DNA of 64,000 bases, taken from contig NZ_JNYY01000001.1 in the NCBI RefSeq assembly GCF_000716785.1, positions 1,116,001 through 1,180,000 on the forward strand. The letters run 5' to 3'. The notes under the pieces were generated by a model, which was not told the origin of the DNA, ran no database searches, and saw only the letters and a program-made list of their open reading frames with translations. The translations under genes and the position numbers were made by a program. Source of the DNA: Amycolatopsis vancoresmycina. GTDB taxonomy: Bacteria > Actinomycetota > Actinomycetes > Mycobacteriales > Pseudonocardiaceae. This document shows positions 24,861 through 33,660 of this stretch, piece by piece. Numbering within the stretch: position 1 is the stretch's first letter; the number at the start of each line of letters is the position of its first letter.

Positions 24861-24913
24861 GCCGCGAATGACTCATTCGGGACGTCGGAGGTCCCGAATG
24901 AGTCATTCGCGGC
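24861..24913. repeat. 23-bp-arm palindromic element, copy 1
   Basis: Two perfectly complementary 23-base arms (24861-24883 and 24891-24913) flank a 7-base loop. The arms contain CGAATGACTCATTCGGGAC and its reverse complement. It lies 14 bases after the cyclophilin stop, so it may terminate transcription. A second copy at 33661-33713 has one compensated base-pair change in the arms and a partly different loop. Confidence 0.9.
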
Positions 24914-25031
24914 ATCCGCGGCAAGGCGTAGGAGACCGTGCCGCGGGACAAGATCTGAACCCCGTCCGCACCGGCCCCGTGTAGAGGGCAACACCGGAGA
25001 CCCGCCGGGTCGCCGGGGAGAGGTGCCGACG

Positions 25032-25841
25032 ATGGTCGAAAACCGGGTTCCCGCGGTCCGCCGCGTCCTCGGACGGGCCGCCCAGGCGAGCTGCGCCGGC
25101 ATCCTCTTCGCCGTGCTCGCCGGGGGTCCGGCGCTCGCGCAGGGCGATCCCCCGCCGCCGCCGGTGAAGTACTACATCGTGCCGCACGCCGACAACCCGG
25201 ACGACATCACGCTGTTCAAGATCGCCGAACGCGCGCTCGGCGACGGGCGGCGCTTCCCGGAGATCTTCCAGCTCAACCAGGGCCGGTTGCGACCGGACGG
25301 CACGCCGTTCACCGATCCGACGGCGATCGAGCCCGGTCAGGTGCTCCAGCTGCCCGACGACGCCGTTCAGGAGCCCGGGGTGCAGTTCGGTCCCCTGCCG
25401 CCGTCTCCGCCGCCGCCGGCCGCGGTGAAACCCGCGCCCGCCGCGGACCCGCCCGGCCTCGGCGTCGGGCTGGCTTCGGCCGTCAGCGGCACCGGCGGCC
25501 TGCTGACCGGCCTGCTCGCCGGGCTCTGGTGGCGGCGCCGCCCGCAGCTGCTTCCGCCGGCCCCGTTCGAACCGGCGGGTGCCGAGGAGGACTTCGGGGC
25601 CGGCTCGGTCAGCGGGACCCTGCCGCTGCCGATCGTGGTCCCCGAGCCGCGTCCGGACGTCGTCCTGCGGCCCGAGCCCGTCACCACCGAGCTGGCGATC
25701 ATCGTGCTCGACACGGCCGAGAACCAGGTGATCGCCGCGGTCCGGCCGGGCTCGCGGTTCCACGTCCGGATCGGCCCGGAACCGGAGTTCGCGGACAGCT
25801 CCACCGTGCTCGTGGTCGACGGCGAGCGCGACGCGCCGTGA
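25032..25841 (+). CDS. Exported LysM-like membrane protein
   Basis: A 269-residue protein with a signal peptide (to about residue 36, GGPALAQG), a LysM-like segment (LFKIAERALGDGRRFPEIFQLNQGR to IEPGQVLQLP, about 56-110), a Pro-rich linker, a second membrane helix (TGGLLTGLLAGLWWRRR) and a C-terminal soluble domain. LysM modules bind peptidoglycan; domain pairs like this occur in actinobacterial wall proteins. ATG at 25032 is preferred to GTG at 25023 because GAGAGG lies eight bases before the ATG. Confidence 0.7.
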   Translation: MVENRVPAVRRVLGRAAQASCAGILFAVLAGGPALAQGDPPPPPVKYYIVPHADNPDDITLFKIAERALGDGRRFPEIFQLNQGRLRPDGTPFTDPTAIEPGQVLQLPDDAVQEPGVQFGPLPPSPPPPAAVKPAPAADPPGLGVGLASAVSGTGGLLTGLLAGLWWRRRPQLLPPAPFEPAGAEEDFGAGSVSGTLPLPIVVPEPRPDVVLRPEPVTTELAIIVLDTAENQVIAAVRPGSRFHVRIGPEPEFADSSTVLVVDGERDAP

Positions 25842-25936
25842 CACCGGGGCGTGCCTGCCGGGTCACCCTGCGCTGAACGGATCAACCGGCGCCGGAACAC
25901 TGGCCATCGGGCCGCCGGGCCCGCGATAGTCGTCTC

Positions 25937-26500
25937 ATGACCTGGGATCCGTTCGGCACCCTCCAGAAGGCGCTGTGGATCGGCGGCGCCTCGTGGACCG
26001 GGAAGTCCACCGTGGCCCGGCTGCTGGCCGAGCGGCACGGGCTGACGACCTACCACCACGACGACCGGGCCCGGCCCGGCACCCCGCTGCCCGACGACCT
26101 CCCGGTGGGCGACCAGCTGACCGCGATGATGGCCGAGTTCGGGCGCCGCTTCCGCTGCGCTCTCGACGACCTGCGCGCGCTGACGTCACCGCGGCCGATC
26201 CTCGCCGAAGGCCGGGGCCTGCGGCCGGAACTGGTCGCCCCGCTCGTGGACTCCCCCGGCCGGATGGTGGTGCTGGTGCCGACCGAGCTGTTCCGCCAGC
26301 ACCAGCTCCGGCACCGCCCGGACGAACCGGCGATCCCGGTGCAGCGGACCCGGCTGACGCGCGACCGGATGCTCGCCGCCCACGCCGTGCGCGCGGCGCA
26401 CGACCTCGGCATCCGCGTCATCGAGATCGACGGGCGGCTCGACCCCGCCGGCGTCACCGACGTCGTGGCCGAGCACTTCCACGCGTACCTGGAAAGCTGA
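25937..26500 (+). CDS. P-loop NTPase/kinase-like protein
   Basis: A 187-residue protein with Walker A GGASWTGKSTVARLLAE (about residues 17-33), then HHDDRARP, an acidic pair often used by small kinases, and LAEGRGLRPELV near residue 90, like the adenylate/shikimate-kinase-type fold. The arginine-rich FRQHQLRHRP stretch could be a lid. The substrate is unknown. ATG at 25937 is the first start. It ends three bases from the end of the convergent enoyl-CoA hydratase gene. Confidence 0.75.
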   Translation: MTWDPFGTLQKALWIGGASWTGKSTVARLLAERHGLTTYHHDDRARPGTPLPDDLPVGDQLTAMMAEFGRRFRCALDDLRALTSPRPILAEGRGLRPELVAPLVDSPGRMVVLVPTELFRQHQLRHRPDEPAIPVQRTRLTRDRMLAAHAVRAAHDLGIRVIEIDGRLDPAGVTDVVAEHFHAYLES

Positions 26501-26502
26501 GG

Positions 26503-27282
26503 TCAGCGGAAGGTGAACCGCGGCGGGCGCCGCTCGAGGAACGCGGCGACGCCCTCGGCGTAGTCCTCGCCGTGCAGGGCGTCCGAGCGGATTTCCTCGA
26601 CTTCGGCGTCCGGGGCCTCCTGCCCGGCGACGATCTTTTCGATGATCCGGTTCATCCCGCGGATCGACGCCTGGGAGCGCGAGCACAGCGTCGAGACGAA
26701 GGCCAGCGTCGAGGTTTCCAGGTCGCCGGCCGGGAAGACGTCGTTGAGCAGGCCGATCTCCCGGGCCCGGCCGGCGGTGATCAGCTCGCCCGAGAGCAGG
26801 AAGTACTTCGCGTGCGCCGGGCCGACGAGCGACACGAGCTGGCGTGTGGAGTCGAAGTCGTAGACGATGCCGAGCTTCGCCGGCGTGATGCCGAACCGGG
26901 AGCCTTCGGCGGCGAACCGGAAGTCACAGGCGACCGAGACCTGGCAGCCGCCGCCGATGCAGTTGCCCTGGATCATCGCGACCGACGGCTTCCGCATCGC
27001 CGTCAGTGCCGCGACCGCGCCCGCGACGGCCTTGTCGTAGCTCGCCGCGCCGTCCGCCGTGGTGCGCAGTTCCCCGAACTCGCTGATGTCGGCGCCCGCG
27101 GAGAAGTTCGCCCCGGCACCGGCGATCACCAGCACCTTCAGCGCGGGGTCGGCCTCCACCTCGGCCACGACGTCCGGGATCGCCGACCACATGCCGTAGG
27201 TGATGGCGTTCATCTTCTCCGGCCGGGTCAGCGTCAGGCGGGCGACTTCGCCTTCGCGCGTCAAGGTGAATCCGTCGGTCAT
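26503..27282 (-). CDS. Enoyl-CoA hydratase/isomerase family protein lacking both catalytic glutamates
   Basis: A 259-residue crotonase-fold protein. The oxyanion-hole segments ANFSAGADIS and GNCIGGGCQVS are intact, as is the C-terminal helical region. The two glutamates used by hydratases are replaced: GGGCE reads GGGCQ, and FG-x-P-E reads FGITPA. Hydration of a double bond is therefore unlikely; isomerase, dehalogenase, hydrolase or decarboxylase chemistry is possible in this superfamily. ATG is at 27282, with a 122-base divergent gap to an alpha/beta hydrolase gene. Confidence 0.85.
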   Translation of the reverse strand: MTDGFTLTREGEVARLTLTRPEKMNAITYGMWSAIPDVVAEVEADPALKVLVIAGAGANFSAGADISEFGELRTTADGAASYDKAVAGAVAALTAMRKPSVAMIQGNCIGGGCQVSVACDFRFAAEGSRFGITPAKLGIVYDFDSTRQLVSLVGPAHAKYFLLSGELITAGRAREIGLLNDVFPAGDLETSTLAFVSTLCSRSQASIRGMNRIIEKIVAGQEAPDAEVEEIRSDALHGEDYAEGVAAFLERRPPRFTFR

Positions 27283-27404
27283 GAACCGAATCTAACAGCG
27301 GCGCGAAGCGCCTCCGTTGAGGGCGGTGGTGGGGAGGAAGGTGGAGTTCTCGCCCTCAGCGAAACCTGCGGTGTGTGACGCGGTCGAGTCGCTAGCTTGG
27401 GCCC

Positions 27405-28235
27405 ATGGCGACGATCGAAGTGAACGGGACGGCGTTCGGCTACGACGAAGCGGGAGAGGGGCCCGCGGTCGTGCTGCTGCACGCCGCCATCGGCGACCGC
27501 CGGATGTGGGACGCGCAGTTCACCGAGCTCGCCGCCGGCCACCGGGTGATCCGCTACGACCGCCGCGGGTTCGGCGAAACCGGCGGCGAATCCGGCGAAC
27601 ACGCCCACTACGAGGACCTGCTGGCCCTGCTCGACGCCCGGGGGATCGAGCAGGCCGCGCTGGTCGGGGCGTCGATGGGCGGGGCGTGCGCGCTGGACGC
27701 CGCCCTGGCCGCGCCGGAGCGGATCACCCGGCTGGTGCTGCTCGGTTCCGGGCTCACCGGGCACGTCTGGCCAGACCACATGCAGGCGGACATCGCCGAG
27801 CAGACCGCCGAGATCCTGCCCGCGGACCGCCTGGCCCGCTACCACGCCCGCGAGGGCGACGTCGACCCGGCGGACGTGCGGGCCATGGCGGAGGCCAACA
27901 TCCGCTACCTGGTCGCCGGTCCCGGTCGCGACGTTTCCGTGCTGCCGGAGGAAATGCTTACGCTGGTGCGGGAAATGTGCGAGCAGGTGTACCGGCACGA
28001 CTGGACGGCTCCACAGTGGACGGAGCGGATCCCGGACACCCGGCACCGGCTCGCCGAGATCACCACGCCCGCACTGGTGATCGGGACGGCGGACGCGCGC
28101 GGGCTGGTCGAGCTGTCCGCGCACCTGGCGGAGTCCCTGCCGCACGCGGAACTCGTCGAGCTGGCCGACACCGGGCACCTGCCGTCGATGGAACGGCCGG
28201 ACGAGGTGAACGCCCTGCTGCGGAAGGTCCTCTAG
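27405..28235 (+). CDS. Alpha/beta hydrolase
   Basis: A 276-residue alpha/beta hydrolase. The oxyanion strand is VVLLHAAIGDRRMWD, the nucleophile elbow GASMGGACAL (Ser near residue 90), and the catalytic His in DTGHLPSMERPDEV near the end. An esterase or C-C/lactone hydrolase role is likely but the substrate is unknown. ATG is at 27405. It converges on a LuxR regulator gene, 14 bases apart. Confidence 0.9.
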   Translation: MATIEVNGTAFGYDEAGEGPAVVLLHAAIGDRRMWDAQFTELAAGHRVIRYDRRGFGETGGESGEHAHYEDLLALLDARGIEQAALVGASMGGACALDAALAAPERITRLVLLGSGLTGHVWPDHMQADIAEQTAEILPADRLARYHAREGDVDPADVRAMAEANIRYLVAGPGRDVSVLPEEMLTLVREMCEQVYRHDWTAPQWTERIPDTRHRLAEITTPALVIGTADARGLVELSAHLAESLPHAELVELADTGHLPSMERPDEVNALLRKVL

Positions 28236-28249
28236 GAAAAGATCTTCGG

Positions 28250-28945
28250 TCAGGACAGCAGCTTCGCGGTCAGTTCGCCCCGGCTGCGGACACCCACCTT
28301 GCCGAAGACCGACTTCAGGTGGTCCTGCACCGTGTGCGCCGAGATGGCCAGCCGGGCCGCGATGTCCACAGTGGACAAACCGGCCAGCACTTCGTGGCAG
28401 ACGTCGCGCTCGCGGGCGGTCAGGCCGTAGGCGGCGAGCAGCACGCCCAGCAGCTCGGTGCCCGAGGCGCGGTCGACCGTCACGACCGTCTCGCCGTCGT
28501 CTTCGCCGGCCACCAGCCGGCCGGCGTGCAGGACGATCCACCCGCCGTGGGCGTCGCGGACCACGCGCAGCTCGTGGCCGAGCCCCAGCGGCCGCCAGAC
28601 CTCGGCGAACCGGCCGCTGCGCTCGACGGCCCGGCGGGGCAGGTCGGACAGCCGCGCGGCCGGCACCGGGCGGCGGGCCAGTTCGGCGAAGGTGTGGGGC
28701 TGGGCGCCGTCGTACTCGTAGGTCGCCAGCAGCGGCTCGTACGCGCCGGGGATGCGGGCCCGGCCGCTGGTCATCGAGCTGATCACCGCGGTGTCCGGGT
28801 CCAGCGACGCCCAGCACGTGAGGTCCGCGGGCACCACGCGGTCGACCAGCTCGATGGCGGCGGCGTGCAGCTCGGCGACGCCGAGGCCCGCCGCCGCGAG
28901 CGCGGCGACGTCCCGCCGCACCGCCTCGGCCCGACCGTCCCACAC
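28250..28945 (-). CDS. LuxR family transcriptional regulator
   Basis: A 231-residue regulator with a helix-turn-helix of the LuxR/GerE kind at the C-terminus (LTARERDVCHEVLAGLSTVD then IAARLAISAHTVQDHLKSVF). The N-terminal ~150 residues look like a GAF-type sensor, without phosphorylation motifs. GTG at 28945 is the start. It ends 14 bases from the alpha/beta hydrolase gene; the target genes are unknown. Confidence 0.88.
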   Translation of the reverse strand: MWDGRAEAVRRDVAALAAAGLGVAELHAAAIELVDRVVPADLTCWASLDPDTAVISSMTSGRARIPGAYEPLLATYEYDGAQPHTFAELARRPVPAARLSDLPRRAVERSGRFAEVWRPLGLGHELRVVRDAHGGWIVLHAGRLVAGEDDGETVVTVDRASGTELLGVLLAAYGLTARERDVCHEVLAGLSTVDIAARLAISAHTVQDHLKSVFGKVGVRSRGELTAKLLS

Positions 28946-29061
28946 GGACGCAGTATGCGCCGCCGGGCGCGGCCCCGGTATCCCGCTTTTCCGGGATACC
29001 GGACCGGCCCCGGGGTTCCTACCGTGGTCGCCATGATCCCCTTCCGCGTCGAGGTGACGCC

Positions 29062-29463
29062 GTGAACGCCGTGGCGCAGGTCTTCGCCGGGGTGGCCGTG
29101 CTGGTGCACCTGCTGGCCTTCGCCTGGGAGGTGCTGCTGTTCGAACGGCCCGGCGTGCACGAAGGCATCTTCAGCATCCCGTCGGCGAACCTGCCGGCGA
29201 CGCGGCTGTGGTCGGTCAACGTCGGGTTCTACAACCTCTTCCTCGCCGCGGGCCCGGGCCTCGGCCTCGTCCTGCTGCACACCGGTCACGCGGACGCCGG
29301 CCGTGTCCTGGTGCTCTACTGCTGCGGGTTCATGCTGCTGGCCGGGATCGCCCTCGGCGTCTCGGACCTGCTCGCCCTCAGCCGCCCCCGCGGCTCCGGC
29401 CGTGGCGGCGCGCTCGCCCAGGCCCTGCCGTCGCTGGGCGCGCTGGTCGCCGCGTTGTGCTAG
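29062..29463 (+). CDS. DUF1304 membrane protein
   Basis: A 133-residue protein with four membrane helices and the DUF1304 opening VAVLVHLLAFAWEVLLFERPGV followed by NVGFYNLFLAAGPGLGL. The family is of unknown function. GTG at 29062 is supported by GAGG eight bases upstream (29050-29053). Its TAG stop at 29461-29463 shares a CTAG with the stop of the convergent MarR gene. Confidence 0.8.
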   Translation: MNAVAQVFAGVAVLVHLLAFAWEVLLFERPGVHEGIFSIPSANLPATRLWSVNVGFYNLFLAAGPGLGLVLLHTGHADAGRVLVLYCCGFMLLAGIALGVSDLLALSRPRGSGRGGALAQALPSLGALVAALC

Positions 29464-29882
29464 CCGGACTCGATCAGCTGCTCGCTCCAGGCCCGGATGG
29501 CCGCGGCCTGGTCCGGCGTCAGCCGGTCGAAGACGAGCCGCCGGATGTTGGCGCCGTGGGCGCGGACGGCACTCTCCGCCGCCCGGCGGCCTTCGGCGGT
29601 CAGCTCGACGCCGGTGCGCCGCCCGGTGGCGCCGTCCTCGATCCGCGCCACCAGGCCGCGGTTCTCCATCCGCGTCAGCAGGTGCGCGACGCGGCTCTTC
29701 TCCCAGCCGAGCGCGCCGGCGAGCTCGCCGACGCGCATCGGCCGGGTCAGCGTCATCAGCACGCTGAACTCGGCCTTCGAGATGCCGCAGTCGCGCTGCA
29801 GCCCGCGGTCGAGCTCGCGGGCGAGCAGCCGCTGGGCCCGCATCCAGGTGTCCCAGAACTCCCACTCCGCCGGCTCCAGCAT
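29460..29882 (-). CDS. MarR family transcriptional regulator
   Basis: A 140-residue MarR regulator: dimer helices at both ends and a winged helix (RVGELAGALGWEKSRVAHLLTRMENRGLVARIED, about 50-85). ATG at 29882. It is divergent from the amidohydrolase gene at 29928, and a perfect 8-bp-arm palindrome (29896-29915) lies in the 45-base gap, so it probably controls that gene and itself. Confidence 0.92.
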   Translation of the reverse strand: MLEPAEWEFWDTWMRAQRLLARELDRGLQRDCGISKAEFSVLMTLTRPMRVGELAGALGWEKSRVAHLLTRMENRGLVARIEDGATGRRTGVELTAEGRRAAESAVRAHGANIRRLVFDRLTPDQAAAIRAWSEQLIESG

Positions 29883-29895
29883 GGGAGTAGCATAC

Positions 29896-29915
29896 AGAGT
29901 TGATGCGTCAACTCT
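29896..29915. promoter_or_regulatory. Palindromic operator between the MarR and amidohydrolase genes
   Basis: AGAGTTGA-TGCG-TCAACTCT is a perfect inverted repeat with 8-bp arms and a 4-bp centre, typical in size for a MarR dimer site. It ends two bases before the GGAGGAG ribosome binding site of the amidohydrolase gene, so bound repressor would block initiation in both directions. Confidence 0.8.
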
Positions 29916-29927
29916 TGGAGGAGACCG

Positions 29928-31193
29928 ATGAAGACACTGCTGCGCGGCGGCATGGTGGTCAGCATGGATCCGGCGCTCGGGGACCTGCCCCGCGGCGACG
30001 TGCTCATCGAGGACGGCCGGATCGCCGCCATCGGCACCACGCTCGACGCCGACGCCGAGATCGTCGACGCCACGGGCAAGATCGTGCTGCCCGGGTTCGT
30101 CGACACGCACCGCCACACCTGGCAGACGGCGTTCCGCGGCCTGGGCGCGGACTGGACGTTCGACCAGTACCGTGCCGCCGCGCACGGCACGCTCAAACCG
30201 CACTACCGGGCCGACGACGTCTACCTGGGCAACCTCCTCGGCCGCCTCGAAGCCCTGAACTCCGGCGTCACGACCATGCTCGACTGGTTCCACTGCGCCC
30301 TCCACCCGGAGAACGCCGACGCCGCGATCGCCGGGCTGCAGGACGCACCCGGCCACTCGATCTTCTGCTACGGCGCCGACGGCCCGGACATCGAGCCGGA
30401 GATCCGGCGGGTGCGGAAACTGCTGCCGGGCGAGGACATGGTGCTGGGCCTGCGCGGCCCGGTGGTGTCCACGATGGACGAGACCGCCGCCGACGTCCGG
30501 CTGGCGCGGGAACTCGGCCTGCCGGTGAGCGTGCACGTCCACGGCACCGGTGGCTGGCGCCACGGCGACCGGCCGATCGCCGGGATGGCCGAGCGCGGGC
30601 TGCTCGACGAGCGCACCACCGTCGTGCACGGCAACGGCCTGTCCGACGACCAGCTGAGGATGCTCGCCGACGCGGGCTCGTCGGTGTCGGTCAGCCCGGA
30701 CGTCGAACTGAAGATGGGCTTCGAGCCGCTGATCACCGGCCGGGCGCTCGCCGCCGGCCTCCGCCCGACGCTGTCGGTCGACGACTGCCTGTCCGCCGGC
30801 GGCGACCTGTTCGGCGCCATGCGCACCGCGCTGGCCGCCGATCGCGGCCTGACGACGCGGACCGTGCTCGAGTGCGCCACCGTGAACGGCGCCCGGGCCT
30901 GCGGCCGCGACACCGGCAGCCTCACCCCCGGCAAGGCCGCCGACCTCGTCCTGCTGGACGCCGAGGACCTCTCGGTCTTCCCCGTCGCCGACCCGGTCCG
31001 CACCATCGTCAGCGCCGGTCACCCCGGGCTGGTGGACAGCGTCTACGTCGCCGGGAAGGCGGTCAAGCGGCACGGGCGCCTGCTCGACGTCGACCTGCCG
31101 CCGTTGCGCGCGCGGCTCCTGGAGTCCCGCGAGCGGATCGCTGCGGCCGCCGGCCTCTCCTGGGCCCCTCAGGAAGCCGACGTCACGCGGTAG
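29928..31193 (+). CDS. Amidohydrolase of the TRZ/ATZ-deaminase type
   Basis: A 421-residue metal-dependent hydrolase. The metal site includes H61 and H63 in DTHRHTWQ, further His in VHVHGTGG and VVHGNGLSDDQ, and the conserved Asp in LSVDDCLSAGG. N- and C-terminal strands (LLRGGMVVSMD; KAADLVLLD) form the usual composite domain. Relatives deaminate or dechlorinate heterocycles such as cytosine, guanine or triazines; the substrate is unknown. ATG at 29928 has GGAGGAG five bases upstream. The end overlaps the convergent rel gene by 25 bases. Confidence 0.88.
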   Translation: MKTLLRGGMVVSMDPALGDLPRGDVLIEDGRIAAIGTTLDADAEIVDATGKIVLPGFVDTHRHTWQTAFRGLGADWTFDQYRAAAHGTLKPHYRADDVYLGNLLGRLEALNSGVTTMLDWFHCALHPENADAAIAGLQDAPGHSIFCYGADGPDIEPEIRRVRKLLPGEDMVLGLRGPVVSTMDETAADVRLARELGLPVSVHVHGTGGWRHGDRPIAGMAERGLLDERTTVVHGNGLSDDQLRMLADAGSSVSVSPDVELKMGFEPLITGRALAAGLRPTLSVDDCLSAGGDLFGAMRTALAADRGLTTRTVLECATVNGARACGRDTGSLTPGKAADLVLLDAEDLSVFPVADPVRTIVSAGHPGLVDSVYVAGKAVKRHGRLLDVDLPPLRARLLESRERIAAAAGLSWAPQEADVTR

Positions 31194-33523
31194 ACGTCGT
31201 AGACGCCTTCCACGCCGCGGACCACCTTGAGGACGTGGCCGAGGTGCTTCGGGTCGCCCATCTCGAAGGAGAAGCGGCTGACCGCGACCCTGTCCCGGGA
31301 AGTGGTCACCGACGCCGAGAGGATGTTGACCTTCTCGTCGGCCAGCACCTTGGTCACGTCCGACAGCAGGCGATGCCGGTCGAGCGCCTCGACCTGGATG
31401 GCCACCAGGAACACCGACGACGCCGAGGGCGCCCACTCGACCTCGACCAGCCGCTCGGGCTGGGACTGCAGGTCCCCGGCGTTCGTGCAGTCGGTGCGGT
31501 GCACCGAGACGCCGCCACCGCGGGTGACGAAGCCGAGGATCTCGTCGCCCGGCACCGGCGTGCAGCAGCGGGCCAGCTTCGCCCAGACGTCGCTGGCGCC
31601 CTTGACGACCACGCCGACGTCGTTGGAGCCGCGGCGGCGGGTCACCGTGGACGGTGTCGCCCGCTCGGCGAGCTCCTCCTCCGCCGCGTCGACGCCGCCG
31701 ATCAGCGCCACCAGGCGCTGCACGACGTGCTTCGCGCTGGTGTGGCCCTCGCCGACGGCCGCGTACAGCGACGAGATGTCGGCGTGGCGCAGTTCGGTGG
31801 CGACCGCGCCCATGGACTCCGCGGAGACGAGCCGCTGGATCGGCAGGCCGACCTTGCGGATCTCCTTGGTGATGGCTTCCTTGCCGCCCTCGATCGCCTC
31901 GTCGCGGCGTTCCTTGGCGAACCACTGCCGGATCTTGGCGCGGGCCTTCGGCGAGCCGGCGAACTGCAGCCAGTCGCGCGACGGGCCCGCGTTCTCCGCC
32001 TTCGACGTGAAGATCTCGACGACTTCGCCGTTTTCCAGCTTGCGTTCGAGCGCGACCAGGCGGCCGTTGACGCGGGCGCCGATGCAGCGGTGGCCCACCT
32101 CGGTGTGCACGGCGTAGGCGAAGTCGACCGGCGTCGAGTCGACCGGCAGCGTGATGACGTCGCCCTTGGGCGTGAAGACGAAGATCTCGCGGGCGGCCAG
32201 CTCGTAGCGCAGGGATTCGAGGAAGTCGCCCGGGTCCGCCGCTTCCCGCTGCCAGTCGAGGAGCTGGCGCATCCACGCCATCTCGTCGACGTCCATCGCG
32301 TTGCCGGTGTGCGTGCCCTTGGTTTCCTTGTAGCGCCAGTGCGCGGCGATGCCGTACTCGGCGGTGCGGTGCATCTCGTAGGTGCGGATCTGCACCTCGA
32401 GGGGCTTGCCGTCCGGGCCGATCACCGTGGTGTGCAGCGACTGGTAGACGCCGAAGCGGGGCTGGGCGATGTAGTCCTTGAAGCGGCCGGGCACCGGCTG
32501 CCACAGCGCGTGCACGACACCCATCGCCGCGTAGCAGTCGCGGACGTCCTCGACCAGGATCCGGACGCCGACCAGGTCGTGGATGTCGTCCAGGTCGCGG
32601 CCGCGGACGATCATCTTCTGGTGGATCGAGTAGTAGTGCTTGGGGCGGCCCTCGACCTTCGCGGTGATCCGCGACGAAACGAGGTTGCTGGTCAGGTCGG
32701 TGATGACCGACCGCAGGTAGATGTCGCGCGAGGGCGCGCGGTCGGCGACCAGTCGGACGATCTCGTCGTACTTCTTGGGCTGCAGGATCGCGAACGCGAG
32801 GTCCTCCAGCTCCCACTTGACCGTGGCCATGCCGAGCCGGTGGGCCAGCGGCGCGAGGACTTCGAGCGTCTCGCGGGCCTTGCGGGCCTGCTTCTCCGGC
32901 GGCAGGAAGCGCATGGTGCGCATGTTGTGCAGCCGGTCGGCGAGCTTGATGACCAGCACGCGCGGGTCCTTGGCCATCGCGATGACCATCTTGCGGATGG
33001 TCTCGGCCTCGGCGGACGAGCCGAGCTGCACCTTGTCGAGCTTGGTGACGCCGTCGACCAGCTCGGCGACCTTCTCGCCGAAGTCGGCCTTCAGGCTCTC
33101 GACGGCGTACCCGGTGTCCTCGACCGTGTCGTGCAGCAGGGCCGCGACCAGCGTGGTCGTGTCCATGCCCAGCTCGGCGAGGATGGTGGCGACGGCGAGC
33201 GGGTGAGTGATGTACGGGTCGCCGGACTTGCGCCGCTGGTTGCGGTGGAGCTCCTCGGCGACGTCGTAGGCGCGCTGGAGCAGGCCGAGGTCGGCGTTGG
33301 GGTGGAGCTCGCGGTGGATGACGGCCAGGGGTTCGAGGACCTGCTTGACCGGGGCGGCGCGCTGGGCGGTGATCCGCCGGGCGAGGCGCGCCCGGACCCG
33401 CCGGGTGGCGGACGGGTTCGGCGCCGCGCCGTTCGGCTTCGGCGGCGCGGGCGTTGCCGCCGCCTGCCCGTTCTGCTGGGCGCCCTGCTTCGCGGGCACC
33501 GCGGCGTCGAGCTCCTGGCTCAC
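31169..33523 (-). CDS. rel: Bifunctional (p)ppGpp synthetase/hydrolase
   Basis: A 784-residue RelA/SpoT homologue that makes and degrades the stringent-response alarmone (p)ppGpp. After a ~50-residue Ala/Pro-rich N-terminus come the HD hydrolase domain with its LLHDTVEDT and KLADRLHNMRT motifs intact, the synthetase domain (RDLDDIHDLVGVRILVED; YQSLHTTVIGPDGKPLEVQI), TGS (FVFTPKGDVITLPVDSTPVD), the Cys-containing RCCTPVPGDEI segment and a C-terminal ACT domain. Both activities should be present. GTG at 33523 is chosen for AGGAGG five bases upstream. It follows apt on the minus strand after a palindromic element. Confidence 0.97.
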   Translation of the reverse strand: MSQELDAAVPAKQGAQQNGQAAATPAPPKPNGAAPNPSATRRVRARLARRITAQRAAPVKQVLEPLAVIHRELHPNADLGLLQRAYDVAEELHRNQRRKSGDPYITHPLAVATILAELGMDTTTLVAALLHDTVEDTGYAVESLKADFGEKVAELVDGVTKLDKVQLGSSAEAETIRKMVIAMAKDPRVLVIKLADRLHNMRTMRFLPPEKQARKARETLEVLAPLAHRLGMATVKWELEDLAFAILQPKKYDEIVRLVADRAPSRDIYLRSVITDLTSNLVSSRITAKVEGRPKHYYSIHQKMIVRGRDLDDIHDLVGVRILVEDVRDCYAAMGVVHALWQPVPGRFKDYIAQPRFGVYQSLHTTVIGPDGKPLEVQIRTYEMHRTAEYGIAAHWRYKETKGTHTGNAMDVDEMAWMRQLLDWQREAADPGDFLESLRYELAAREIFVFTPKGDVITLPVDSTPVDFAYAVHTEVGHRCIGARVNGRLVALERKLENGEVVEIFTSKAENAGPSRDWLQFAGSPKARAKIRQWFAKERRDEAIEGGKEAITKEIRKVGLPIQRLVSAESMGAVATELRHADISSLYAAVGEGHTSAKHVVQRLVALIGGVDAAEEELAERATPSTVTRRRGSNDVGVVVKGASDVWAKLARCCTPVPGDEILGFVTRGGGVSVHRTDCTNAGDLQSQPERLVEVEWAPSASSVFLVAIQVEALDRHRLLSDVTKVLADEKVNILSASVTTSRDRVAVSRFSFEMGDPKHLGHVLKVVRGVEGVYDVYRVTSAS

Positions 33524-33660
33524 CCGCACCTCCTGCTGCTCGTGCGGCCTTCGGACCACCAGGGTAGCCGTTGCGCCTCGCAGCCCTGTCGGGTGCGCCC
33601 GTTCAGGGGCATGTGGGCCCGCTCACCAGCCGGTTCTCTTCCCGTGGGCCGGTCGCCGAT

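Noticed and set aside
27283..27404. RNA element between the divergent crotonase and hydrolase genes
   Set aside because: No convincing stem or conserved core could be paired by hand; it is probably just two back-to-back promoters.
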